Source: Anaerolineae bacterium (GTDB taxonomy: Bacteria > Chloroflexota > Anaerolineae > Promineifilales > Promineifilaceae). From it: a stretch of 64,000 bases of DNA. The DNA lies in NCBI GenBank assembly GCA_023382655.1, contig JAHDWK010000036.1, forward strand, positions 1 through 64,000. The letters are read 5' to 3'. Below the pieces are notes generated by a model. The model saw nothing but the letters and a program-made list of their open reading frames with translations, was not told the DNA's origin and ran no database searches. Below are positions 51,034-60,351 of the stretch, one piece after another. Each line of letters opens with the position of its first letter. Positions within the stretch are counted from its first letter, which is position 1. The position numbers and the translations under genes were made by a program.

Positions 51034-54000
51034 TTACCGGCTCCCCGCATGATGCGCCTGCAAACTACGCACCTGCAAATCTTTCTCGCGCAGCGCCCGG
51101 ATGCCGTTGACGGCCGCCTGCGCCGCCGACAGTGTGGTAATCAACGGTACGTTGTGGCGAATAGCCGCCGCATACATCGCCGATTGATCGGCATACGCTT
51201 GTTGACCCAATGGCGTGTTGATCAGCAGGTGAATCTCCCCGTTTTTAATCACATCCACCGTTGTTTTGCCCGGTTGGCCTGCTTTTTGCACCACGACCAC
51301 CGGCAGCCCGGCGCGTTCAAGGGCTACGGCCGTGCCCGCCGTCGCATACAGTGTAAATCCCATCCGGTGCAAATCCCGCGCGATCTTCATCGCCGCCCCT
51401 TTGTCGTAATCGTTCACCGTAATCAACACACTGCCTTCGGTGGGTAGGCTGGTGCCTGCCGCCAATTGGGATTTGGCAAATGCGTGCCCAAAACGAGCCG
51501 CGTGCCCCATCACTTCGCCCGTACTGCGCATCTCCGGGCTAAGGCGCGGGTCAGCGCCCGGCAGTTTGTTAAAAGGCAGCACCGCCTCCTTTACAAAAAA
51601 GCCATCCACCTCTGGCGTTTCCAAAAAGTTTAGCTCCGCCAGTGTTTTGCCCGCCTGCACCTGGGCGGCAATTTTGGCAATGGGTACGCCGGTGGCTTTG
51701 CTGACAAAGGGCACGGTGCGGCTGGCGCGCGGATTGACCTCAATTACATACACCACGTCATCTTTGATGGCAAACTGCACATTCATCAGTCCCTTCACCT
51801 GCAAGGCGCGGCCTAGCTTTTCGGTGTAGTCGCGGATGATGCTCAGGTGGTAGAGGCTGATTTTATAAGGTGGCAGCACACAGGCGCTGTCGCCGGAATG
51901 CACACCCGCCTCCTCGATATGCTGCATGACCCCGGCTATGACCACCTCTTCACCATCAGACACCGCATCCACATCCACCTCAAAGGCGTCTTCGATAAAC
52001 TGGTCAATCAGCACCGGGTTGCCGGGGGAAACGCGGGCAGCTTCAGCCAGGAAGTTGAGCAGCGAGGCGTCGTCGTAGGCGATGGCCATAGCCCGCCCAC
52101 CGAGGACAAACGACGGCCGTACCAGCACCGGATATCCCACCCGCTGCACAATCGCCAGCGCCTCGTCTTGGGAATGGGCCAGCCCCCACTGCGGATGGTC
52201 AATCTCCAATTCACGCAGCAAGTCGCCAAAACGGCCGCGATCTTCGGCCAGATCAATGCTGTCCGGCGGCGTCCCCCAAATCAGCACACCTGCCGCGGCC
52301 AACCCGGCCGTCAGGTTAATGGGCGTCTGCCCGCCAAACTGGACGATGACACCATCTGGCTTCTCTAACTCCACAATGTTCAGCACATCTTCCAACGTCA
52401 GTGGCTCGAAATAAAGGCGATCGGCCGTGTCATAATCGGTACTCACCGTTTCCGGGTTGCAATTGACCATGATCGTCTCGTAACCCAGTTCGCCCAGCGC
52501 CCAACACGCCTGCACACAGCAGTAATCAAACTCAATACCCTGCCCAATCCGGTTTGGCCCACCGCCCAAAATCATCACTTTGGGCCTGTTGGACGGGTTG
52601 GCTTCGCAGTCGCTTTCGTAGGTGGAATAGAGGTACGGCGTGTGCGCTTCAAATTCGGCGGCGCAGGTATCCACGCGGTAGTAGGCAGGCACGATACCTA
52701 GTTCTTTCCGCTGCTGGCGCACTTCCATTTCCGTGATGCCCAACACATGAGCAATGACGGCGTCGGAAAAACCCATGCGTTTGGCGCGGCGCAATAGACC
52801 TGTCAGGTCTTCTGAGACCTGACAGGTCTGCAATGTCTCTTCCACTGCCAGAATCGCCTGTAACTGCGCTACAAACCAGGGGTCAAAGCCGGTTTCGGTA
52901 GCGATTTCGGTGGGGGTACGGCCCGAAGCCGCTGGGTTGCCGCAACCCCGTTCGCCGTGCCCCAACCTCACCGCCACATTCCACAACCGCTGCGCCGTAG
53001 GTATGCGCAGTGATTCCGGCGTCGCCTTTTCCGCCAGCAGGCGGCTGAAACCGGGCGCGCCAATTTCCAGGCCACGAATCGCCTTGTTCAGCGCCTCCGG
53101 GAAGGTACGGCCAATGGCCATCACCTCACCCACGCTCTTCATCTGCGGCCCCAGGCGGGCATCCACACCGGGGAACTTCTCAAAGTTCCAGCGCGGAATT
53201 TTGACCACGCAGTAATCAATGCTCGGCTCAAAACTGGCGGGTGTGACGCGGGTGATGTCGTTGGGAATCTCGTCCAGCGTGTAACCCACCGCCAACAGCG
53301 CCGCAATTTTGGCAATGGGAAACCCGGTCGCCTTGCTGGCCAGCGCCGAAGAACGGGAAACACGCGGATTCATCTCGATGACGATGACCTCGCCGTTGGC
53401 GGGGTTGACGGCAAATTGCACATTGCTGCCACCCGTTTCCACGCCCACCGCCTGCATCACCCGCTTGGCCAGGTCGCGCAGGTGTTGGTACTCCTTGTCC
53501 GTCAACGTGTAAGCCGGGGCGACGGTGATGCTGTCCCCAGTATGCACCCCCATGGGGTCTACGTTTTCAATGGAGCAGACGACCACAAAATTGTCGGCGC
53601 GGTCGCGCATCACTTCCAGTTCATACTCTTTCCAGCCGAGCAGGGAGCGTTCAATCAGTACCTCCCCCACCGGGCTAGAGCGCAGACCATGGGCCACAAG
53701 CGCCTCGAATTCATCTGGCGTTTCGGCCACACCGCCGCCGGTGCCGCCCAACGTGAAGCTGGCCCGAATGAGGGCGGGGAAGCCGATGTCGGCGGCTACG
53801 GCCGTCCACGCTTCCTCTGCTGAATATACGAAATGGCTGACAGGTACGGGCACACCCGCTTCAATCATTGCCTGCTTAAATTTGGAGCGGTCTTCGGCCA
53901 GGCGAATGGCCGTCAAATCAGCGCCAATGAGTTGCACACCATGTTTTGCCAGGATACCGGACTCGGCCAACTGCACCGAGAGGTTCAGGCCGGTTTGTCC

Positions 54001-54273
54001 GCCCACCGTCGGCAGCAGGGCGTCCGGTTTTTCAATTTCAATGATTTTCTCCACCAGGTCAGGCGTCAGCGGTTCCACGTAGGTGGCGTCGGCCACGTCC
54101 GGGTCGGTCATAATGGTGGCGGGGTTGGAGTTAACCAGGACGACGCGATACCCCTCGCGGCGCAGCACCTTACACGCCTGCACGCCGGAGTAGTCAAATT
54201 CACAGGCCTGCCCAATGACGATGGGGCCAGAGCCGATAATCAAGATGGTGTGGATGTCAGTTCGTTTGGGCAC
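51034..54273 (-). CDS. carB: Carbamoyl-phosphate synthase large subunit
   Basis: The large subunit that makes carbamoyl phosphate from bicarbonate, ATP and ammonia from CarA, for pyrimidine and arginine synthesis. The 1079-residue protein has both ATP-grasp halves ([15 protein letters not shown] at the start and [16 protein letters not shown] in the second half) and a C-terminal MGS-like domain. Residues about 482-492 ([14 protein letters not shown]) in the oligomerization region are encoded by a palindromic repeat. The start is GTG at 54273. A 23-base copy of this gene's start is found at 54870-54892. Confidence 0.96.
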   Translation of the reverse strand: MPKRTDIHTILIIGSGPIVIGQACEFDYSGVQACKVLRREGYRVVLVNSNPATIMTDPDVADATYVEPLTPDLVEKIIEIEKPDALLPTVGGQTGLNLSVQLAESGILAKHGVQLIGADLTAIRLAEDRSKFKQAMIEAGVPVPVSHFVYSAEEAWTAVAADIGFPALIRASFTLGGTGGGVAETPDEFEALVAHGLRSSPVGEVLIERSLLGWKEYELEVMRDRADNFVVVCSIENVDPMGVHTGDSITVAPAYTLTDKEYQHLRDLAKRVMQAVGVETGGSNVQFAVNPANGEVIVIEMNPRVSRSSALASKATGFPIAKIAALLAVGYTLDEIPNDITRVTPASFEPSIDYCVVKIPRWNFEKFPGVDARLGPQMKSVGEVMAIGRTFPEALNKAIRGLEIGAPGFSRLLAEKATPESLRIPTAQRLWNVAVRLGHGERGCGNPAASGRTPTEIATETGFDPWFVAQLQAILAVEETLQTCQVSEDLTGLLRRAKRMGFSDAVIAHVLGITEMEVRQQRKELGIVPAYYRVDTCAAEFEAHTPYLYSTYESDCEANPSNRPKVMILGGGPNRIGQGIEFDYCCVQACWALGELGYETIMVNCNPETVSTDYDTADRLYFEPLTLEDVLNIVELEKPDGVIVQFGGQTPINLTAGLAAAGVLIWGTPPDSIDLAEDRGRFGDLLRELEIDHPQWGLAHSQDEALAIVQRVGYPVLVRPSFVLGGRAMAIAYDDASLLNFLAEAARVSPGNPVLIDQFIEDAFEVDVDAVSDGEEVVIAGVMQHIEEAGVHSGDSACVLPPYKISLYHLSIIRDYTEKLGRALQVKGLMNVQFAIKDDVVYVIEVNPRASRTVPFVSKATGVPIAKIAAQVQAGKTLAELNFLETPEVDGFFVKEAVLPFNKLPGADPRLSPEMRSTGEVMGHAARFGHAFAKSQLAAGTSLPTEGSVLITVNDYDKGAAMKIARDLHRMGFTLYATAGTAVALERAGLPVVVVQKAGQPGKTTVDVIKNGEIHLLINTPLGQQAYADQSAMYAAAIRHNVPLITTLSAAQAAVNGIRALREKDLQVRSLQAHHAGSR
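52796..52829. repeat. AGACCTGTCAGGTCT palindrome inside carB
   Basis: Two 15-base arms, AGACCTGTCAGGTCT and AGACCTGACAGGTCT, around TCTG form a perfect hairpin in frame within carB. It is in the same family as 21415-21448 upstream of nuoN. Confidence 0.75.
54250..54272. repeat. 23-bp direct repeat, carB side
   Basis: GTGGATGTCAGTTCGTTT followed by GGGCA. It matches 54870-54892 at 22 of 23 positions in the same orientation. It encodes the first codons of carB (minus strand, PKRTDIH). Confidence 0.8.
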
Positions 54274-54292
54274 AGTTTACCCCTTATAGTGT

Positions 54293-54298
54293 TATAAT
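54293..54298 (+). promoter_or_regulatory. Consensus -10 box of the DUF4258 gene
   Basis: TATAAT lies 35 bases before the ATG at 54333. The -35 (GGCACA, 18 bases upstream) is weak and lies in the end of the direct repeat. Confidence 0.35.
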
Positions 54299-54332
54299 CT
54301 GCCCACAAGTATGGTTGCTGGCAGGAAATACC

Positions 54333-54593
54333 ATGAATGTTCAAATTGACCCGCACACATTGGAACGAATTATTGAGCGTGGGGCAACAGAAGATGAAAT
54401 TCGAGATGTGATTGAAAATGGGCACCCTGTTAGCGCCAGACACGGCCGTCTGGCAAAAGCCAAAGTGTACGATTATAAACAAGAGCGACACGGCCGTTAC
54501 TATGAACAGAAAAGAGTTGAAGTCATTTACGTGGTAGAAAACGATATGGTCATCACGGTGACTGCTTATGTTTTTTACGGCAGATGGGAGTAA
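54333..54593 (+). CDS. DUF4258 domain protein (toxin-like)
   Basis: An 86-residue DUF4258-type protein with HTLERIIERGATEDEIRDVIENG near residues 7-29 and YEQKRVEVIYVVENDMVITVTAYV near the end. DUF4258 proteins look like small RelE-type toxins or their relatives, and are often paired with DUF2283. The start at 54333 (AGGAAATACC) is preferred over an in-frame TTG at 54315. It lies on the strand opposite to the car genes, inside a 0.6 kb segment flanked by direct repeats. Confidence 0.75.
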   Translation: MNVQIDPHTLERIIERGATEDEIRDVIENGHPVSARHGRLAKAKVYDYKQERHGRYYEQKRVEVIYVVENDMVITVTAYVFYGRWE

Positions 54594-54597
54594 TGGA

Positions 54598-54813
54598 ATG
54601 CAGGTAACATACAACACAAAGACAGACGTGTTATACATTCGCCTCGACAATCGCCAACAAAATGTTATCAACCAGCGTGTGAATGATGACATTGTTCTGG
54701 ATATTGGCGAAGAAGATAAAATCGTTGGCATTGAAATTTTGGATGCGTCCTTTCATCTCAATCTGGATCAATTGTTACCTGTCCAGGTAGAACGTGTGCC
54801 AGAGATGGTTTAA
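54598..54813 (+). CDS. DUF2283 domain protein (antitoxin-like)
   Basis: A 71-residue DUF2283-type protein with TYNTKTDVLYIRLDN at the start and DIVLDIGEEDKIVGIEILDAS in the middle. It follows the DUF4258 gene by four bases with its own GGGAG site. DUF4258-DUF2283 pairs are common in cyanobacteria and Chloroflexota and are plausible toxin-antitoxin modules, although experimental proof is limited as far as I know. Confidence 0.75.
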   Translation: MQVTYNTKTDVLYIRLDNRQQNVINQRVNDDIVLDIGEEDKIVGIEILDASFHLNLDQLLPVQVERVPEMV

Positions 54814-54818
54814 CTTGT

Positions 54819-54851
54819 AGACATCCGATTTCTTGAAGAAATCGGATGTCT
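54819..54851. repeat. AGACATCCGATTT palindrome, copy 2
   Basis: 33-base palindrome just after the DUF2283 gene, with arms AGACATCCGATTTCTT and AAGAAATCGGATGTCT around GA-type centre. It is the sibling of 11058-11091 and differs by a C-G pair where the first copy has T-A. It may end the DUF4258-DUF2283 transcript. Confidence 0.75.
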
Positions 54852-54869
54852 GTGCATTTCCAGAACAGA

Positions 54870-54892
54870 GTGGATGTCAGTTCGTTTAGGCA
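54870..54892. repeat. 23-bp direct repeat, carA side (relic of carB start)
   Basis: GTGGATGTCAGTTCGTTT followed by AGGCA. On the minus strand it reads as the first codons of carB again (ATG at 54893 then PKRTDIH), nine bases after the lipoprotein stop. The relic frame soon leaves the carB sequence and ends. It marks the left-behind start of carB after the cassette inserted. Confidence 0.8.
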
Positions 54893-54901
54893 TGATAATG
54901 A

Positions 54902-56299
54902 TCACCATCTAATAGGCGAATTCAGGTCTGACTCCTCAGGTTCAACTAACTGATCCTTACCCCCTAACATCCCAAGCCATAATTCTCGGTAAAGGTTTGG
55001 AGGGTCGCCTTCCAAATAAACGAGCCTTGAGTAGTATAAATATTGGTCGTAATTCACCCAGGAAAGTAGCAAGTCAGCTGTGGGAGCGAATCTCCTGGCT
55101 GAACCGGCACACAAATCAGCTATGAAATTCACAGGGTCGGTACTATCTCTCTCGAAGATGTAATAGTTAAAATGTACAGAGTCAGGATGCCATCCGTCAA
55201 AACTAATAATCTCATAGTCGGAGTTTGAATAGATCATCTCCCCGTTTTCAATGTTAAAAATGCGAAGAGCTATTTTGTCTCCTTCTATAGAGTGATGAGC
55301 CTGGACCACAAGGTATTTGAGATTTGGAGACAATTGTGCATTTGCGAAAAAGCCATTCGTGGCTATTCTTGGAATAGGATCATCCGTAAAGTCATCAGCA
55401 GGAACTTCCCAAATCGTGAGAACAGTATCGCCACCTGAAATAACAGAATCCTCTGTAGAAAAGATTGTTCTCAAGGATGTGCTATCTTGTGACCAATAAA
55501 TACGTGGGCTAATATCACCCATTCCCACGTACCAGGGATCATGTTCCATCTCAAAACTCCGAAAGTTTTCTCCGTTGCTATTGAACAAGCTTATACCGAA
55601 ATCAGTAACGGCCGCAATCTGGCTACCATCAGGAGAGAATTGAAAATCACCTGAGCGGTTGGGGATAGATATGGCTGGAAATCTTTCTCCGGTTTCCGTT
55701 TTGATCAAATACAATTCTTCATACAAAACACGTTTAAATTCACTAGATGAACGCAACAATCCCTGTGGTGCGTAGGCAACCATATGTTCCTCTGGTTGCC
55801 ATTCCCATTGTCCAAGCACAATAAATTCGTGGGCTGGTTCTTTTTGCAATGACATCAATTCTTCGGAACTTACCAGGAGGTGGGCATTGTGTCCATCAGC
55901 ATCCATCACCCACAAGTCGTGATCAAAGTAGTAACCACGTTCATATGCAATTAGCTGTTGATCTGGTGAACGTTTGAACGCCAGCACGTCCCCAGTATCC
56001 GTTAATGGCAAAGATTCTTGTGTCGTCTCATCCCATACCCAGATATTTCCACCTTTAATGTAGGCGATTTTTACTGGCTCATCAGTGTTTGGAGTATTTG
56101 AGGGATCACAGTCAGGATTTGTAACACGAGTGGGAGGTGCGGTGGCTACTGAAATGTTACTCGTTAAAACGGGAGTTGATGAAATCTCTGATTCGTTCAG
56201 AACTTGATTACCTGGTTGACAAGCTATAACCCCCAAAACAACGACGAAAAGAAGAAAAATGATTAAGGCACAAGCTGGCTTAGATAAGTCATTTTGCAT
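54902..56299 (-). CDS. Lipoprotein with TolB-like beta-propeller
   Basis: A 465-residue lipoprotein: signal sequence with lipobox near residues 23-27 (GVIAC, lipidated Cys27), a Ser/Thr/Pro-rich linker (about 28-65) and a WD40/TolB-type propeller ([45 protein letters not shown]). It probably sits on the outer face of the membrane. It is AT-rich compared with the car genes and carries no ACGGCCGT octamer, so it may be a later arrival. Its ATG overlaps the end of carA by 11 bases and it precedes the carB relic. Confidence 0.75.
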   Translation of the reverse strand: MQNDLSKPACALIIFLLFVVVLGVIACQPGNQVLNESEISSTPVLTSNISVATAPPTRVTNPDCDPSNTPNTDEPVKIAYIKGGNIWVWDETTQESLPLTDTGDVLAFKRSPDQQLIAYERGYYFDHDLWVMDADGHNAHLLVSSEELMSLQKEPAHEFIVLGQWEWQPEEHMVAYAPQGLLRSSSEFKRVLYEELYLIKTETGERFPAISIPNRSGDFQFSPDGSQIAAVTDFGISLFNSNGENFRSFEMEHDPWYVGMGDISPRIYWSQDSTSLRTIFSTEDSVISGGDTVLTIWEVPADDFTDDPIPRIATNGFFANAQLSPNLKYLVVQAHHSIEGDKIALRIFNIENGEMIYSNSDYEIISFDGWHPDSVHFNYYIFERDSTDPVNFIADLCAGSARRFAPTADLLLSWVNYDQYLYYSRLVYLEGDPPNLYRELWLGMLGGKDQLVEPEESDLNSPIRW

Positions 56300-57446
56300 G
56301 AGAAGAGGTCTCCATCATCCCCACAAACTTATCAAACAACTCATCCGAATCGTGCGGGCCGGGGGAGCTTTCCGGGTGGTACTGCACGGAGAAGGCGCGG
56401 TGGTTGGGGGCGTCTATGCCTTCGCAGCAGTTATCGTTGAGGTTGATGTGCGAATTGAGCGCCCCATCGGGCAGGGTCAGGGCGTCCACGGCAAAACCGT
56501 GATTGTGGCTGGAGATTTGCACACGGCCGTGCGCCACCACCTGCACCGGCTGATTCCCCCCCCGATGTCCAAACTTCAATTTGTAGGTATTCGCACCCAA
56601 CGCCAGCCCCAAAATTTGATGTCCCAGGCAAATGCCAAATATCGGTTTCTGGCCGAGTAGTTCACGCACCGCCGCCACTGCATACGTACACGCCGCCGGG
56701 TCACCCGGCCCATTGGAGAGGAAAATACCATCCGGGTGCATGGCCAGCACCTCAGCCGCCGGGGTGGTGGCGGGCACGACGGTAATCCGGCACCCCTTCG
56801 CCGCCAGCAGCCGCAACATATTCCTCTTAATCCCAAAATCATACGCCACCACATGATATCGAGGCTCGAAATCCGATAACCGATTACTGATTACCGATAA
56901 CCGCTCCCCGTCCGGCTGCCACCAATCGGCCGCTTCCGTCCAGTGATACGGTTCGGCGCAGGTGACTTCGCGGACGAGATCGAGGCCGTTCATATCGCGG
57001 GCGGCGCGGGCAACGGCTACCAATTCCGCCGCATCCGTCATTTCGCTGGAAAGGGCGGCGCGCATAGCGCCATAGGTGCGAATGTGGCGCACCAGGGCGC
57101 GGGTATCCACTTCCGTCACGCCCACCACGCCCCGCTCGGCCAGATAGTCCGGCAGGGATTGGGTGGCGCGCCAGTTGCTCACCACCGGGCTAAGGCTGCG
57201 CACCACAAATCCGGCGGCCCAGACACGGCCGCTTTCGTCATCTTCCGGGTTGCAGCCGGTGTTGCCGATGTGCGGTTGAGTCATGGTCACAATCTGGCCG
57301 TGATAGGAGGGGTCGGTGAGGATTTCCTGATAGCCGGTGAGGCTGGTATTGAAGACAATTTCGCCGGTGGTGGTGCCGGTTGCGCCAAAAGCCAGGCCGG
57401 GCCAGGTTGTGCCATCTTCGAGAGCGAGTAAAGCAGGTTGGGTCAT
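56289..57446 (-). CDS. carA: Carbamoyl-phosphate synthase small subunit
   Basis: The glutaminase subunit that supplies ammonia to CarB. The 385-residue protein has the N-terminal domain ([35 protein letters not shown]) and the class I amidotransferase with catalytic Cys in FGICLGHQ near residue 270 and His-Pro-Glu ([10 protein letters not shown]) near residue 356. The start is 57446. Earlier in-frame starts only translate a CCGAAGTC-type repeat. Residues about 182-195 ([14 protein letters not shown]) are encoded by a GGTAATCGG-type repeat. carA and carB are separated by the lipoprotein gene and a cassette. Confidence 0.95.
   Translation of the reverse strand: MTQPALLALEDGTTWPGLAFGATGTTTGEIVFNTSLTGYQEILTDPSYHGQIVTMTQPHIGNTGCNPEDDESGRVWAAGFVVRSLSPVVSNWRATQSLPDYLAERGVVGVTEVDTRALVRHIRTYGAMRAALSSEMTDAAELVAVARAARDMNGLDLVREVTCAEPYHWTEAADWWQPDGERLSVISNRLSDFEPRYHVVAYDFGIKRNMLRLLAAKGCRITVVPATTPAAEVLAMHPDGIFLSNGPGDPAACTYAVAAVRELLGQKPIFGICLGHQILGLALGANTYKLKFGHRGGNQPVQVVAHGRVQISSHNHGFAVDALTLPDGALNSHINLNDNCCEGIDAPNHRAFSVQYHPESSPGPHDSDELFDKFVGMMETSSHAK
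56862..56903. repeat. GATAACCGATTAC repeat inside carA
   Basis: AATCCGATAACCGATTACTGATTACCGATAACCG words occur in frame within carA and encode a linker of about 14 residues. They belong to the GGTAATCGG family. Confidence 0.6.
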
Positions 57447-57505
57447 ATTTCGTAATCCGTAAACCGAAATCCGAGGCCCGAAATCCGAAGTCCGAATTTG
57501 GGCCA
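57447..57505. repeat. CGTAATCCGTAAACCGAAATCCGA repeat upstream of carA
   Basis: CGTAATCCGTA and CCGAAATCCGA/CCGAAGTCCGA words sit directly before the carA ATG and leave little room for a ribosome site; only GGAT is seen. It mixes two of the repeat families. Confidence 0.5.
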
Positions 57506-57604
57506 CGGGGTATGGTGACAAAACGGCCGTATTCTATCACCATCATCACCACCTGGACATATGCTTTCTTACAAAAGTTAGGCAGGGTGTTTGGCAATTT
57601 CGTA

Positions 57605-58405
57605 TCAGAAGGGGATGTCCTGATTGGTCAGGCGCTGGTACCAGGCGTTGAGCCATTTCATAGCCTCATCGTACTTTTGGGTAGGTAGTTCGCGGTAAGC
57701 GGAGACTTCAAAATTACGGTACAACTCGCCATAGACGGCGCCATATTCATTCCGGCCACTGCGCTGCGACATCACCAACCCAATCGCCCGCACTGCCTGG
57801 GAAATGCGGCTGGCTTGTTCACGAGAGATAAACCGCTCTGGATTACTGAGAGTAGCCTCTATCGTTTCTAAACGTTGTTCATATTCATCAAGCCGTGCCC
57901 TGAATAAAATCTGATTACGCGCCAATTGCAGCATACCCTGAATAAGCTTATAGGCCTGTACCTCGGGTGTATCTTCTGCCAATAGTTCCTCAAAAGTAGG
58001 ATTCATCGTCAGACGACCTTCCTGGAAAGCCTCCCAAAGCACTTTTGCTACCTCTTCCTGGTATTTTTCCAGTTTGGGTCTAATCTCTTTGCGCACACGC
58101 CTGGTATCGAGGCCAGCAAGCCACAACGGTACTAAATCTACCCGCAATAAATTTGCCTGTTGTCGTCCGCCACCACCGCTTTGACCAGGGGGTAACATGA
58201 TGTTACCCCCTGCGTACCCTTTTGCCAGAATGTGGTTCTCTTTAATTCGCCGGATCTGCCCTTGTCGGGCTATGCCAATGGCTTCACAAAGGTGTCTCAC
58301 CGAAACATAAATCTGTCCATCGGCTGCACGAGCGGCCATCAACTCATCGTCATAAAACATGACGGTTTTTTGTTCCACAATGGTGAGCATATTCACCTCA
58401 TTCAT
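57605..58405 (-). CDS. P22-type phage antirepressor-like protein
   Basis: A 266-residue protein whose N-terminal part (about residues 8-120) matches the phage antirepressor N-terminal domain (P22_AR_N) style: VMFYDDELMAARAADGQIYVSVRHLCEAIGI and NLLRVDLVPLWLAGLDTRRVRKEIRPKL. The C-terminal half is helical with coiled-coil character (about 165-205). It is a lone gene, with no other phage gene nearby. I start it at 58405. It could regulate a prophage elsewhere or be a domesticated regulator. No ACGGCCGT octamer occurs between about 57530 and 59190. Confidence 0.7.
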   Translation of the reverse strand: MNEVNMLTIVEQKTVMFYDDELMAARAADGQIYVSVRHLCEAIGIARQGQIRRIKENHILAKGYAGGNIMLPPGQSGGGGRQQANLLRVDLVPLWLAGLDTRRVRKEIRPKLEKYQEEVAKVLWEAFQEGRLTMNPTFEELLAEDTPEVQAYKLIQGMLQLARNQILFRARLDEYEQRLETIEATLSNPERFISREQASRISQAVRAIGLVMSQRSGRNEYGAVYGELYRNFEVSAYRELPTQKYDEAMKWLNAWYQRLTNQDIPF

Positions 58406-58552
58406 TGGTCTGCCTTTGCTCAACAGGCACCAATGCCTTTTCGTCGCTCATATTTCCTCCTTGATCCTATCCACCCTACTCAACCTGAAGGGATGCCATG
58501 ATGACACCCCTTATCTACGGCCAGCGAAGTATACCCCATTCCTACCGGCCGT

Positions 58553-58580
58553 TTGCAACCGCTGGCAGGATGATTACAAT
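58553..58580 (+). promoter_or_regulatory. Promoter of the ABC importer operon
   Basis: TTGCAA (58553-58558) and TACAAT (58575-58580) are separated by 16 bases. The predicted start of transcription is about five bases before the ATG at 58592, so the message is close to leaderless. I looked for TPP or FMN riboswitch motifs upstream and found none. Confidence 0.5.
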
Positions 58581-58591
58581 AGCGAGCACGT

Positions 58592-59524
58592 ATGACCGAC
58601 TCGTTAACGCTCCCCCAGACCACACAGCCACAATCCCGGCGCTCGTTCCGCCGCTGGTGGGAAACACGTTCCCGTTTTACCCGCCAGACCATCTCCCTCA
58701 TTGTCCTGTTGCTGCTACTGGCTTTTGCCTGGGAAGGTCTGAAATTCATCGGCGGCGACCCCTGGCGGCCGGCCAACAACCCATTTGGTATCGAACACAA
58801 TCCCCCTTTCCGCTTCAAGGTTGCTTCTGATCTGAACCTGCCCCACCTGTGGGAAATTTTCGAGGCCTTTGGCCGGGAATCACGACGCAATGGGCCACCG
58901 TTGATTCAGGTATTGGCGGGCGCGGCCGTGTTCACTTTCCGTGAAGCATTTCTCGGTTTTGCCCTTGGTGGGCTGCTCGGTTTTATCTTGGGTGCTGTCT
59001 TCGCCCACTCATATATGTTGGAACGCGGCCTCATGCCCTATGTGGTTGCTTCGCAAACGGTACCCATTCTGGCCATTGCCCCGATGGTCATCATCTGGCT
59101 CAAAGCGGGCTGGCTGAGCGTGGCTATCATTGCCGCCTACCTCACCTTTTTCCCGGTGACAATTAACACCTTACGGGGATTAAGGTCGGTGGAGGGCACG
59201 GCCGTAGAACTCATGCACTCCTACGCCGCCTCCACCTGGACAATGATGTGGAAGCTGCGTTTCCCGGCTGCCCTGCCCCTCATCTTCACCGCCCTCAAAA
59301 TCTCCGCCACCGCCAGCGTTGTGGGGGCCATCATCGGCGAACTGCCCTCCGGCATCCGTGATGGTCTGGGCGGGGCTATACTCAACTTCAACTCTTACTA
59401 CATTTCCGGCCCCGAACGCCTCTGGGCCACCATCCTCATCACCGCCTTCGTCGGCATCTTCTTTTACTTACTGGTATCCCTTGTGGAATATGTTGTCTTA
59501 CGCCACCGGAGAAGACCGGAATGA
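58592..59524 (+). CDS. ABC importer permease 1
   Basis: A 310-residue permease of the BPD_transp_1/SsuC-ThiX type with about six membrane segments and the EAA-like loop ELMHSYAASTWTMMWKLRFPAALPLIF near residues 207-233. The N-terminal cytoplasmic part is about 35 residues. It works with a second, different permease (60351-61190), so the pore is a heterodimer. The substrate-binding protein at the end of the operon is NMT1/THI5-like, which suggests thiamine-precursor, riboflavin-like or related uptake. Confidence 0.85.
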   Translation: MTDSLTLPQTTQPQSRRSFRRWWETRSRFTRQTISLIVLLLLLAFAWEGLKFIGGDPWRPANNPFGIEHNPPFRFKVASDLNLPHLWEIFEAFGRESRRNGPPLIQVLAGAAVFTFREAFLGFALGGLLGFILGAVFAHSYMLERGLMPYVVASQTVPILAIAPMVIIWLKAGWLSVAIIAAYLTFFPVTINTLRGLRSVEGTAVELMHSYAASTWTMMWKLRFPAALPLIFTALKISATASVVGAIIGELPSGIRDGLGGAILNFNSYYISGPERLWATILITAFVGIFFYLLVSLVEYVVLRHRRRPE

Positions 59525-59529
59525 AGAAG

Positions 59530-59568
59530 TAATTGGGTAATTACATAATTACCCAATTACCCAATTAC
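59530..59568. repeat. AATTGGGTAATTAC palindrome upstream of the ATPase gene
   Basis: AATTGGGTAATTA faces TAATTACCCAATT and a further ACCCAATTAC unit. It fills the gap between permease 1 and the ATPase and hides any ribosome site. Confidence 0.6.
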
Positions 59569-59571
59569 ACC

Positions 59572-60351
59572 ATGCCCCCCACCGTCTCCATTCAAAACGT
59601 CAGCAAACTGTTCAATCCCGGCGAGGCCAATCAGGTCTTGGCTCTGAAAGAGATAAACCTGGAAATTTTGCCCGGTGAATTCGTCTCCATCATCGGGCCA
59701 TCCGGCTGCGGCAAGTCTACCCTGCTGCGGCTGGTGGGCGACCTGACCGCCCCGTCCACCGGCGCGGTGCTGGTGAATGGCAAACCGGCCCACCAGGCGC
59801 GGCTGGATCAGGATTACGGCATGGTGTTTCAGGCCGCCACCCTGTACGAATGGCGCACCGTCAGCAAAAATGTGCAGTTGCCGCTGGAATTGCAGGGCGT
59901 GACCAAAGCCGAACGGGAAAGCCGCGCCGCCGAAATGCTGGCATTGGTGGAATTGACCGGCTTTGAAAACCATCACCCCTGGCAGCTCTCCGGCGGAATG
60001 CAGCAGCGGGTAGCCATTGCCCGCGCCCTGGTCACGGACCCGCAGCTTTTACTCATGGACGAACCCTTTGGCGCGCTGGATGAGATGACCCGCGAGCGCA
60101 TGAACCAGGAATTGCACCAGATTTGGGAGCAGACGAACAAAACGGCCGTGTTCATCACCCACAGCATCGCCGAAGCCGTCTTTTTGTCTACCCGGGTTGT
60201 CATCATGTCCGTACGGCCGGGGCGCATCACCCAGGTCATTGACATAGACCTGCCGCGCCACCGCGACGTGACCACCCGCGAAATGACGCGCTACTTTGAA
60301 CTGGTCAACCAGGTGCGCGAAGCGCTGCGCCGCGCCGAGGCAGGGCTGTAA
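59572..60351 (+). CDS. ABC importer ATP-binding protein
   Basis: A 259-residue ABC ATPase of the SsuB/TauB/ThiZ type. Walker A is GPSGCGKSTLLRL near residues 43-55, the Q-loop follows in MVFQAATLYEW, the signature is LSGGMQQR near residues 140-147 and Walker B LLLMDEPFGALDEMTR near 160-175. It energises the importer. Its start at 59572 is preferred over an upstream TTG that would translate the palindrome. Its stop codon overlaps the next gene's ATG by one base. Confidence 0.92.
   Translation: MPPTVSIQNVSKLFNPGEANQVLALKEINLEILPGEFVSIIGPSGCGKSTLLRLVGDLTAPSTGAVLVNGKPAHQARLDQDYGMVFQAATLYEWRTVSKNVQLPLELQGVTKAERESRAAEMLALVELTGFENHHPWQLSGGMQQRVAIARALVTDPQLLLMDEPFGALDEMTRERMNQELHQIWEQTNKTAVFITHSIAEAVFLSTRVVIMSVRPGRITQVIDIDLPRHRDVTTREMTRYFELVNQVREALRRAEAGL

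Noticed and set aside
57447-57521. N-terminal extension of CarA
   Set aside because: It translates repeat words and conflicts with the usual CarA start.
58424-58591. TPP or FMN riboswitch ahead of the importer
   Set aside because: None of the conserved riboswitch core words is present in the 170 bases upstream.
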